Program-made: the position numbers and the translations under genes
In this document: positions 58,001 through 64,000 of the stretch, in pieces
Layout: each line of letters starts with the position of its first letter
How positions within the stretch are numbered: the first letter of the stretch is position 1
Origin: Sphingomonas sp. Leaf33
GTDB taxonomy: Bacteria > Pseudomonadota > Alphaproteobacteria > Sphingomonadales > Sphingomonadaceae
Length of the DNA: 64,000 bases
Reading direction: 5' to 3'
Assembly (NCBI RefSeq): GCF_001421785.1
Contig: NZ_LMLB01000011.1
Coordinates: 62,001 to 126,000 of the forward strand
The notes under the pieces: model-generated
What the model was told of the DNA's origin: nothing
Seen by the model: only the letters and a program-made list of their open reading frames with translations
Database searches by the model: none

Positions 58001-58653
58001 GCGGTCGTCGCCGCTTCGCCGAGCATGTCGTAGCTGTAGCGGAAGCCGCGGGTCTCGAGCGGCTTGGCGCGATCGAGCGCTTCGGCGATCGTCTCGCCGG
58101 TGACGAACTGCTCGCCCATCATGCGCATCGCCATGTCGACGCCGCGGCGGATCACCGGCTCGCCCGCGCGCGCGATCAGGCGGGTCAGCGCAGCGCCGAG
58201 GCCCGAGTCGTTGACGCTGCCGGTCAGCTTGCCGGTGACGACCAGGCCCCAGGTCGCGGCATTGACGAACAGCGAGCGGCCGTCGCCGACGTGGGAGCGC
58301 CAGTCGCCGCCCGAGATCTTGTCGCGAATGAGCGCATCGCGCGTCGCGCTGTCGGGGATGCGCAGCAGCGCCTCGGCCAGGCACATGAGGGCCACGCCCT
58401 CCTGGCTCGACAGCGCGTATTCCTGGACCAGCCCCTCGACGCCGGTGCCCTTGTGCTTGGCGCGCAGCGCAGTGACGAGCTGCGTCGCGGTGGCGGTCGC
58501 ATAGCGGCGGATATCGTCGGGTAGCGTCGCGGCATCGAGCAGCGGGGCCATGCACTCGGGTTCCGGGCGGCGATAGGCGGCGGTGATCGCGCGGCGCTGG
58601 GCGTCCTGCGGGCGGATCGGCGGGGCGAAGTCGGCGAAGGGGGGCGTGCTCAT
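55033..58653 (-). CDS. putA: bifunctional proline dehydrogenase / L-glutamate-gamma-semialdehyde dehydrogenase
   Basis: PutA oxidises proline to glutamate in two steps. The 1206-residue protein has a helical arm, a proline dehydrogenase FAD barrel (about residues 160-480, with GISIKLSALHPRY and RLVKGAYWDAEIKRAQ), then the aldehyde dehydrogenase (about 560-1020). In the latter, ETGGQNAMIVDSS has the Glu region and AGQRCSALRV has the catalytic Cys. The C-terminal 150 residues form the PutA lid domain. The N-terminal ribbon-helix-helix DNA-binding domain of E. coli PutA is absent, so regulation falls to the divergent Lrp-type gene. Confidence 0.97.
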   Translation of the reverse strand: MSTPPFADFAPPIRPQDAQRRAITAAYRRPEPECMAPLLDAATLPDDIRRYATATATQLVTALRAKHKGTGVEGLVQEYALSSQEGVALMCLAEALLRIPDSATRDALIRDKISGGDWRSHVGDGRSLFVNAATWGLVVTGKLTGSVNDSGLGAALTRLIARAGEPVIRRGVDMAMRMMGEQFVTGETIAEALDRAKPLETRGFRYSYDMLGEAATTAADAERYYRDYETAVRAIGKAAAGRGIYAGPGISIKLSALHPRYVRAQAERVMDELLPKVKALAVLARSYDIGLNIDAEEADRLELSLDLLESLATDPDLAGWDGLGFVVQAYGKRCPFVIDWIIDLATRANRRIMVRLVKGAYWDAEIKRAQVDGLADFPVYTRKIHTDIAYIACARKLLAAKHAVFPQFATHNAQTLSTIYHLAGPDFTVGDYEFQCLHGMGEPLYDEVVGGNKLNRPCRIYAPVGTHETLLAYLVRRLLENGANSSFVNRIADPKVSIAELVADPVDAVRAMAQPGQKNPHIALPRDLYGERVNSSGLDLSDEGTLAMLSKTMAGEGPWTAGEVGTERPVLNPADRRDQVGVVREMSVADAQAAARTAAAAAPAWADTTPADRAAMLDRAADAMQDRMPQLLPLIVREAGKSLPNAIAEVREAIDFLRYYAQQARTTLGAGHHPLGVVTCISPWNFPLAIFTGQVAAALVAGNAVLAKPAEETPLVAAQGVALLHEAGIPADVLQFVPGDGAIGAALVAAPETMAVMFTGSTEVARLIQKELAKRLLPGGAPIPFIAETGGQNAMIVDSSALAEQVVADVVASAFDSAGQRCSALRVLCLQEEVADRTLAMIKGALHELSIGRTDTLRTDIGPVITAEAKSIIEKHIARMRGAGRRVEQVTLAGDTANGTFVAPTIIELSDIAELEREVFGPVLHVVRFRRAELDRLVDRINATGYGLTFGLHTRLDETIAHVTSRVKAGNLYINRNVIGAVVGVQPFGGRGLSGTGPKAGGPLYLGRLVAGADLPPPVISDAADPAARDLAIWLEAQGETRAATGVRAAIAASMLGAETELAGPVGERNLYALHPRGRILLLPQTLGGLFDQLGAALAAGNEAVIGGDGAAFRDLLASLPQSVVARVAVADDWRREPAFAGALIEGDDARVSTALAALADLPGPIVLPQAASAGYRLDWLVEEVSTSINTTAAGGNASLMVLPTS

Positions 58654-58736
58654 GACATCCGCTATACCGGATTCTCCGGTAGCGATCCGCCCGGATTTGC
58701 CGCAATGTCAGGCCGAACGCACCTTTTGGACGACGG

Positions 58737-59222
58737 ATGACAGATCGAATGGACGCCAGACTGCCTGTGTCCGGACCGATCGACGCGTTCGACCGCCGGA
58801 TCATCGAGGCGTTGCGCGCCGACGGGCGGCTGTCGGTCACCGAACTCGCGAAGCGCGTCGGCCTGTCGAAGACGCCGTGCCAGGTGCGGCTGAAGCGGCT
58901 GATCGACGGCGGCTACATCCTGGGCTTCCGCGCGGTGGTCGATCCGGTACGCCTCGGGCTCGATCACATCGCCTTCACCGAAGTGAAGCTGTCCGACACA
59001 CGAGAAGCCGCGCTGGAGGAGTTCCGCCGCGCGGTGTTGCGCATCCCCGAGGTCGAGGAATGCCATATGATCGCCAGCAGCTTCGACTATCTGCTGAAGG
59101 TGCGGACGGCGGATATCCGGCGGTACCGCGAAGTGCTGGGCGAGCGGATATCTGCGCTGCCGCATGTCGCAAATACATCGACCTTCGTCGCCATGGAGAC
59201 GATCCGGGATGCGGCGGTTTAG
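58737..59222 (+). CDS. Lrp/AsnC family regulator, probable activator of putA
   Basis: This is a 161-residue regulator. An N-terminal helix-turn-helix ([34 protein letters not shown]) is followed by the RAM ligand-binding domain ([20 protein letters not shown]). It diverges from putA with 83 bases between the start codons, the classic putR arrangement in alphaproteobacteria, where a proline-responsive Lrp protein activates putA. The inference is from context. Its stop overlaps the end of the next minus-strand gene by 4 bases. Confidence 0.9.
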   Translation: MTDRMDARLPVSGPIDAFDRRIIEALRADGRLSVTELAKRVGLSKTPCQVRLKRLIDGGYILGFRAVVDPVRLGLDHIAFTEVKLSDTREAALEEFRRAVLRIPEVEECHMIASSFDYLLKVRTADIRRYREVLGERISALPHVANTSTFVAMETIRDAAV

Positions 59223-60463
59223 CTGATCAGCATCGCCTTCAACGGCTCGCCCGCATCCGCCAGCCGCGCCGGATCGATCACCGCGCCCGCCTCGACCAGC
59301 GCGCGGCCCTGCACATAGTCCTTCACCGCGTTGACGCAGTCGAGCGCGACCACGCGCCCGCCCTTCAGATAGACCACCGAAAAGCTGCGCGTCGTCCGAT
59401 CGCCGCGGACGACTTCGGCATTATGGCCCGCGGACAGGCCGACGGTCTGGAGCTTCAGGTCATACTGGTTCGACCAGAACCACGGGGTCGCACGATAGGG
59501 GACGTCCTCGCCCAGGATCGCGCGGGCGGCGGTGGTCGCCATGTCGTTGGCGTTCTGGACCGACTCCAGCCGGATCTCGGCGCCGTCGGCAAAAGCGTTC
59601 GCGTGGGCGGCGCAATCCCCGATCGCGTAAACGTGCGGTAGGCTGGTGCGGCACGTCGCGTCTACGCGCACGCCGTTGCCGCCCTCCGCACCCGCCGCCA
59701 GCAGGGGTTCGACCGCGGGGACGATGCCGATGCCGACGATCGCCATCTCGCACGGCAGCAGGGTGCCGTCCGACAGGCGGACGCCGGTGACGCGGGCATC
59801 CCCTTCGATACAGTCGACGCCGATGCCGGTGCGCAGGTCGACGCCGTTTGCACGGTGCTCCGCCGCGTAGAATACCGACAGCGTGCGTCCGGCGACGCGG
59901 GCGAGGACGCGGTCCTGCGCCTCGATCAGCGTCACCGCCTTGCCAAGCTTCGTCAGCGCCGCGGCGGCTTCCAGCCCGATATAGCCGCCGCCGATCACGA
60001 CGACGCGGGTCACCGCGGGCAGTTCGCCCAGCAGCCGGTCGATGTCGGCGCGGGTGCGGACCGAATGCACGCCGGTCAGGTCGTGCCCGGTACAGACCAG
60101 CCGCCGCGGGTGGCCGCCAGTCGCCCAGATCAGGTCGCCGTAGCCGATCGTCAGGCCGTCCGCGGTCGTGACTCGCCGGGCGTCGGCATCGACCGCGGTC
60201 ACCCGCTGCCCGAGCAGCATCGTCACGTCGCGCTCGGCCCAGAAGGCGGCGGGGCGCAGCAGCATCCGCTCGAACGGCTTGCCGCCCAGCAGATAGTCCT
60301 TGCTGAGCGGTGGGCGCTCGTACGGCAGATCGGCTTCCTCGCCGACGATGGCGATACTGCCGGGGAAGCCGCGCTGGCGCAGCGCGATCGCCGCCTGCGC
60401 GCCGCCATGCCCGCCGCCGACGATCAGGACGTCGTAAGTCTGGAGCGCTTGGGATGTCGTCAT
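59219..60463 (-). CDS. FAD-dependent NAD(P)H:ferredoxin reductase-type oxidoreductase
   Basis: This is a 414-residue flavoprotein of the rubredoxin/putidaredoxin reductase type. Two Rossmann motifs are seen: [19 protein letters not shown] for FAD and [19 protein letters not shown] for NAD(P)[17 protein letters not shown] is the FAD-contacting C-terminal signature, and a reductase C-terminal domain follows (about 330-410). Such enzymes feed electrons to ferredoxins serving cytochrome P450s or ring hydroxylases. No such partner gene is nearby. Confidence 0.9.
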   Translation of the reverse strand: MTTSQALQTYDVLIVGGGHGGAQAAIALRQRGFPGSIAIVGEEADLPYERPPLSKDYLLGGKPFERMLLRPAAFWAERDVTMLLGQRVTAVDADARRVTTADGLTIGYGDLIWATGGHPRRLVCTGHDLTGVHSVRTRADIDRLLGELPAVTRVVVIGGGYIGLEAAAALTKLGKAVTLIEAQDRVLARVAGRTLSVFYAAEHRANGVDLRTGIGVDCIEGDARVTGVRLSDGTLLPCEMAIVGIGIVPAVEPLLAAGAEGGNGVRVDATCRTSLPHVYAIGDCAAHANAFADGAEIRLESVQNANDMATTAARAILGEDVPYRATPWFWSNQYDLKLQTVGLSAGHNAEVVRGDRTTRSFSVVYLKGGRVVALDCVNAVKDYVQGRALVEAGAVIDPARLADAGEPLKAMLIS

Positions 60464-60555
60464 GGCGACGGTCGCTATCGCAACCGGGCCGAAAATCCAG
60501 TGCGGATGCGAAAGTGCGGCCCGACCGAAGCCGGGCCGCTCCCTTCACGAGCGTG

Positions 60556-61239
60556 TCAGCGACGCGGGACCACCGGCGGCGCGGTCGGCGCCTGCCCGGC
60601 GGGTGGCGGCGGAGGCGCAGTCATCCCGGCCGGCGGCGGCGGAGGGACGCTGCCCGCGACCGGCGGCGGGGGCAGCGCACCGGCGCCCGGCGGCGGAGCA
60701 CCAGCGCCCGGCGGGGGCGGGGGAGGCGCGCCGGCACCACCCGGCGGCGGCGGAGGGGGCGCACCGGCGCCACCGGGCGGCGGCGGGGCTCCCGCACCGT
60801 GGTCATGCCGCGGCCGCGGGCCGGCACCCAAGGGCGGCGGGGGCGGGCCGACCTGCTGCACGGCGCCGGCCGCATCGACCAGATAATGCGCGCGGAGCTG
60901 GCCGTCGTCGAAGCGACCCTGGACCAGAAGGGGAGCGCCGGTGCGCAGGCCCGATGCAGCGTCGCGGCCGACATCGACCAGTGCGCGACCGCTCTGGTCC
61001 TGCACCATCACCCGGTCGCCGTAGACGCCGGCCACACGCCCGCGGACGGTGACCAGACCGCTGGTATCGGCAAGCTCGGCGACGGCGGTCGGCACCGTCG
61101 GCGCCATTTCCACGGTCGGCCGCGTCATCGCCATCGCCGCCGCACCGCCGGTCGCGCCCAGGGCAAGCAACGCCGCGCCGCCCAGCGCGAGCCGCTGGCG
61201 GGTACCGAGATGGGGAACAAATCGTCTATCGAACGTCAT
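60556..61239 (-). CDS. exported protein with OB-like domain and long poly-proline tail
   Basis: This is a 227-residue protein whose start (ATG at 61239) follows AAAAAGGAG. A signal or anchor helix at about residues 15-40 (LALGGAALLALGATGGAAAM) is followed by a small beta domain (about 60-130; VTVRGRVAGVYGDRVMVQD resembles an OB-fold). The last 100 residues are tandem runs of five or six prolines separated by GGAGA or similar units. The tail is probably extended and may cross cell-wall layers; making it would need elongation factor P. It diverges from the PhoP-like regulator and shares a candidate PhoP-box region. Confidence 0.8.
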   Translation of the reverse strand: MTFDRRFVPHLGTRQRLALGGAALLALGATGGAAAMAMTRPTVEMAPTVPTAVAELADTSGLVTVRGRVAGVYGDRVMVQDQSGRALVDVGRDAASGLRTGAPLLVQGRFDDGQLRAHYLVDAAGAVQQVGPPPPPLGAGPRPRHDHGAGAPPPPGGAGAPPPPPPGGAGAPPPPPPGAGAPPPGAGALPPPPVAGSVPPPPPAGMTAPPPPPAGQAPTAPPVVPRR

Positions 61240-61311
61240 GATCGACTCCTTTTTGATCAATCGATGACAAGGGGTTTAGAATGCAGCACGACCACCCCCG
61301 CTGAACCATGC

Positions 61312-61328
61312 GGTTCAGTTTCGGTTTA
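61312..61328 (+). promoter_or_regulatory. PhoP-box-like direct repeat
   Basis: GGTTCA (61312-61317), five bases, then GGTTTA (61323-61328) match the known PhoP site plan (K)GTTTA-N5-(K)GTTTA with one changed base. Another GGTTTA lies at 61273-61278, and GGTTCA occurs on the minus strand at 61302-61307, pointing at the divergent proline-rich gene. CTGAACC-ATGC-GGTTCAG (61301-61318) is also a perfect 7-base dyad. The site is 23 bases upstream of the PhoP-like gene. Confidence 0.6.
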
Positions 61329-61351
61329 GGCAGCAGGCATAGGGCTTCGAG

Positions 61352-62014
61352 ATGCGCATCCTGCTGGTGGAAGACGACCGCGACCTGGGCCCCGCCATCG
61401 CACGGGCGCTGCGAGCCGAGAATTGTGCGGTCGACCTGATCGCCGATGGCATCGATGCCGCGCATCTGGGCGAGACCGAGAGCTACGACGCGGCGGTACT
61501 CGATCTCGGCCTGCCCGGCCAGGACGGGGTCGGGGTGCTGAAGGCGTGGCGCGATGCGGGTCGCACGCTGCCGGTGCTGATCCTGACCGCGCGCGATGCA
61601 TGGTCGGACAAGGTCCAGGGCTTCAAGGCCGGGGCGGACGATTATCTGGTGAAGCCGTTCCGCGTCGAGGAGCTGGTCATGCGGCTGCGCGCGCTGGTCC
61701 GTCGTGCGGCCGGCCATGCCGCGCCGCGGCTGACCTGCGGCGCGCTCAGCTTCGACAGCCAGCTCGGCCAGTTCGAGCTTGACGGCCTGCCACTGAAGCT
61801 GACGGCGTTCGAATGGCGCGTGCTGTCGCAGCTGATGCTGCGGAAAGGTGCTGTGATCGAACGGCTGGAGCTGCTCGAACGCGTGTACGAAGGCGACGCG
61901 GACGTCGATTCGAACAGCCTGGAAGTGATCGTCGGCCGCCTGCGCAAGAAGGTCGGCGCGGAGCTGATCGAGACGGTGCGCGGTCGCGGCTATCGCCTGG
62001 CGTGCGCCGCATGA
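61352..62014 (+). CDS. OmpR-family response regulator, PhoP-like
   Basis: This is a 220-residue regulator. The receiver starts at once (MRILLVEDDRDLG), with the phosphoacceptor Asp in VLDLGLPGQDG and Thr/Lys in LILTARD and DYLVKPF. The winged-helix DNA-binding domain ends with SNSLEVIVGRLRKKVGAELI and TVRGRGYRLA, typical of PhoP/QseB-like proteins. Its stop overlaps the kinase start (ATGA). The candidate PhoP-type repeat upstream suggests it controls its own gene. Confidence 0.93.
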   Translation: MRILLVEDDRDLGPAIARALRAENCAVDLIADGIDAAHLGETESYDAAVLDLGLPGQDGVGVLKAWRDAGRTLPVLILTARDAWSDKVQGFKAGADDYLVKPFRVEELVMRLRALVRRAAGHAAPRLTCGALSFDSQLGQFELDGLPLKLTAFEWRVLSQLMLRKGAVIERLELLERVYEGDADVDSNSLEVIVGRLRKKVGAELIETVRGRGYRLACAA

Positions 62015-63372
62015 GGCTGATGCCCGCCTCGCTCCATGGGCGGATGCTGCTGCTGTCGGCGGTCGCGACCATCGTCGCGCTGGGAATCGCCGGGCTGTCG
62101 ATCGCTGGGCTGCTCGAACGGCTGGTGGTGGAGGGGCTGGATCGCCGGCTCGATTCGGAAGTGACGCTGCTGGCAGGGACCGTCGATGGCGACGGGCGGA
62201 TCGATCGCGCGCGGTTGCAGGCGCGCGCCGGGTTGACCGAGAGCGGTCCTGGCTGGCGCTGGCAGATCGCGGGGCCGGACGGCACGATCGGCTCGGCCGA
62301 TTTTCCCGCGTTGGCCGACATCGGCCCGCCGCTGCCGGGGCCCGGCCCGCTGCCGCCCCGGACGCCGCCAACGCGGCCGGGGCGGCCCGAACGTCTGACC
62401 GCGCTGGAGGGTGCCAGCGAGTATGGCGTCGCGGTCCACGCGCGCCGCATCACGCTCCAGACCCCGCGCGGGCCGGTCACGATCATCGCCGCGGCACCAC
62501 GCGATGTGGTCCGATGGCCAGTGCGCGCGGCGATGTGGCCGTTGCTCGCGGCGTTGCTGGTTTTGGGCGTGCTGCTGACCACGGCGATGCTGGTGCAGTT
62601 GCGGATCGGGCTGCGGCCGCTGCGGGTCTTGCGCGATCAGGTCGCGGCGATCCGTGGCGGGACGCGCACGCAGGTCACGGAGGACCAGCCGTCCGAACTC
62701 CGGCCGCTCGCTGTCGAACTCAATGCGCTCGCCGCCGACAATGCCGCCGCGTTGGCCACGGCGCGGGCCTCCGCCGTCAACCTCGCCCATGCGCTCAAGA
62801 CGCCGGTGGCGACGCTGGCGATCGACCTGCGCGACCAACCGCAGGCGGCAGCGCAGGTCGCGCGGATCGATGCGACGATCCGTCATCACCTTGCGCGTGC
62901 CCGAACCGCGACCGCCAACCACCGCGCCGCCACGTCGCTGGCACCCGCGGTCGCCGGACTGGGCGCCGTCATTCGCCGGCTGCACGGCGATCGTACGTTG
63001 ACGCTCGATATCGCCGATGACCTGTCCGTCGCGGTCGATGCGCACGACCTCGACGAACTGCTGGGCAATCTGCTCGACAATGCCGCGCGCCATGCGCGTG
63101 GGCAGGTGGTAGTGACCGCAGCGCGGGTGGCCGACGACGCCCGGCGTATCGCGATCGTCATCACCGACGACGGTCCCGGCATCCCTTCCGAGGATCGCGC
63201 ACGCGTGGCGCAGCCGGGTACGCGGCTGGACGAGCGCGGCGACGGGCACGGCTTCGGCCTGACGATCGCCGCCGACTTGGTCGCGCTGTACGGGGGCACG
63301 CTGACGCTTGACGATGCGCCGGGCGGCGGCCTGTGCGTTCGGCTGGAGCTGCCGGCGGGGGCATACCCATGA
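62011..63372 (+). CDS. sensor histidine kinase, PhoQ-like
   Basis: This is a 453-residue membrane kinase. Two helices (about residues 12-40 and 172-198) flank a periplasmic domain with an odd Pro/Gly/Arg-rich stretch (about 103-128). A HAMP segment follows. The phosphorylated His260 is in SAVNLAHALKTPVATL, a PhoQ-type H-box (AHALKTP rather than SHELRTP). The ATPase part has NLLDNAARHA, DDGPGIP and GDGHGFGLTIA. PhoQ-like kinases sense divalent cations, acid or peptides; the ligand here is unknown. Confidence 0.9.
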   Translation: MRLMPASLHGRMLLLSAVATIVALGIAGLSIAGLLERLVVEGLDRRLDSEVTLLAGTVDGDGRIDRARLQARAGLTESGPGWRWQIAGPDGTIGSADFPALADIGPPLPGPGPLPPRTPPTRPGRPERLTALEGASEYGVAVHARRITLQTPRGPVTIIAAAPRDVVRWPVRAAMWPLLAALLVLGVLLTTAMLVQLRIGLRPLRVLRDQVAAIRGGTRTQVTEDQPSELRPLAVELNALAADNAAALATARASAVNLAHALKTPVATLAIDLRDQPQAAAQVARIDATIRHHLARARTATANHRAATSLAPAVAGLGAVIRRLHGDRTLTLDIADDLSVAVDAHDLDELLGNLLDNAARHARGQVVVTAARVADDARRIAIVITDDGPGIPSEDRARVAQPGTRLDERGDGHGFGLTIAADLVALYGGTLTLDDAPGGGLCVRLELPAGAYP

Positions 63373-63935
63373 CGCTGGAAGCGATCGTTGCGCGCTATGG
63401 CCTGCTGGCGATCTTCGTCGGCGCAGGCGTGGAGGGCGAGACGGTGGTCGCCGGTGGCGGGCTGCTCGCGAATCAGGGCATGTTGCCGCTGGCCGGCGTC
63501 ATGGTTGCCGCGGCGGCGGGGTCGGCACTTGCCGACGGGCTGTTCTTCGCGATCGGCCGCCGGTTCCGCGATCACCGCCGCGTCAAGCGCATCCGCGAGA
63601 AGCCGGCGTTCGCGCGGGCACTGGCGCTGCTGGAGCGCTATCCGACCGGCTTCATCTTCGCCTTTCGCTTCCTCTACGGTCTGCGCACCGTCAGCCCGAT
63701 GGCGATCGGGACGATGCGTGTGCCGACCCGCCGCTTCCTGGCGCTGAACGCCGCGGCGGCGGTGGTATGGGCGGTGCTGATCTCGACCATCGGCTATCTT
63801 TTCGGGCGTGCCCTGGCGACGGCGGTCGGCCGGCTGCATTCGGTCGAGCATGTCGCGCTGGCCATCGGCGGCGTGGTGGTCATCGCCGGCGGCATTGCCT
63901 GGCTGGTGTGCCGGTATGTGTCGGCGAAATCCTGA
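63369..63935 (+). CDS. DedA family membrane protein
   Basis: This is a 188-residue DedA/SNARE-associated-domain protein with about five hydrophobic segments. It has an acidic re-entrant start (FVGAGVEGETVVAGGGLLAN) and the conserved Arg-rich segment FAFRFLYGLRTVSPMAIGTM. Some DedA proteins move undecaprenyl phosphate or other lipids across the membrane. It overlaps the kinase stop by 4 bases, so a PhoPQ-like system and a DedA protein share a transcript, which fits envelope-stress control. Only 65 bases follow before the window ends. Confidence 0.87.
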   Translation: MTLEAIVARYGLLAIFVGAGVEGETVVAGGGLLANQGMLPLAGVMVAAAAGSALADGLFFAIGRRFRDHRRVKRIREKPAFARALALLERYPTGFIFAFRFLYGLRTVSPMAIGTMRVPTRRFLALNAAAAVVWAVLISTIGYLFGRALATAVGRLHSVEHVALAIGGVVVIAGGIAWLVCRYVSAKS

Positions 63936-64000
63936 TCCGGATGAAGCGCTTTCGCGTCCTGCTCGTTTCGGCCCGGTAACATAGCGACGAGGTGATGAAT

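Noticed and set aside
60590..60830. Tandem GGC/GGG-rich repeats that might be taken for a CRISPR array or minisatellite
   Set aside because: Units are short, uneven and in frame, coding for proline runs. There are no unique spacers of constant length and no cas genes.

Overview
The window is 64 kb of GC-rich chromosome, about two thirds G+C. It looks like a free-living alphaproteobacterium of the Sphingomonadaceae, Sphingomonas-like. The evidence is the combination of a TonB-dependent receptor linked to a beta-propeller phytase, an F0 operon ordered I-a-c-b'-b and lying apart from F1, a RegB/RegA pair behind a cyo-type quinol oxidase, a non-phosphorylated L-fucose route, and many hairpin repeats of a kind I associate with sphingomonads. 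Genus is an inference. No rRNA, tRNA, CRISPR array, transposase or prophage gene was seen. Genes are tightly packed and many overlap by 4 bp (ATGA or GTGA).

Layout. 1-7,000: a secreted glycan-degrading operon (GH92, an unassigned glycosidase-like protein, a GH29 alpha-L-fucosidase and an unknown exported protein). 7,000-12,150: a DUF1176 protein, gluQ, a HIG1 membrane protein, a cobalamin adenosyltransferase, and egtB-egtD for ergothioneine. 12,345-17,309 (minus): an L-fucose operon with an L-KDF dehydrogenase, L-fuconate dehydratase, SDR L-fucose dehydrogenase, FucP and an IclR regulator. 17,442-25,635: an MHS-type transporter diverging from cyoABCD-surf1-regB-regA. 25,849-36,436: TonB receptor, phytase, exo-rhamnogalacturonan lyase (PL26), CE12 esterase, alpha/beta hydrolase, aldo/keto reductase and PAP2 phosphatase. 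36,387-45,596: galE, msrA, a small lipoprotein, tsaC, an acyl-CoA dehydrogenase, an ABC exporter, phaZ, an OsmC protein and radC. 45,656-52,152: ydbH-ynbE-ydbL followed by atpI-atpB-atpE-atpG-atpF. 52,240-59,222: a short unrecognised gene, a large unknown exported protein, putA and a divergent Lrp-type regulator. 59,219-63,935: a ferredoxin-reductase-like flavoprotein, a proline-rich exported protein, a PhoP/PhoQ-like two-component system and a DedA protein.

The genes suggest a plant- or detritus-associated life. GH92 and GH29 would trim fucosylated or mannosylated glycans, and released L-fucose would enter through FucP and be oxidised to diketo acids. The PL26/CE12 pair would attack pectic rhamnogalacturonan. 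The phytase would release phosphate from phytate.

The most unusual features are two different palindromic repeat elements sitting in frame inside housekeeping genes: gluQ at 8504-8639 and tsaC at 38642-38719. Both leave the reading frame open, and a relative of the gluQ element lies between genes at 44764-44900. Other points of interest are a surf1 gene with no normal start codon that appears to begin at CTG, a PhoP-box-like direct repeat in front of the PhoP-like regulator, and two unrelated candidate L-fucose dehydrogenases.
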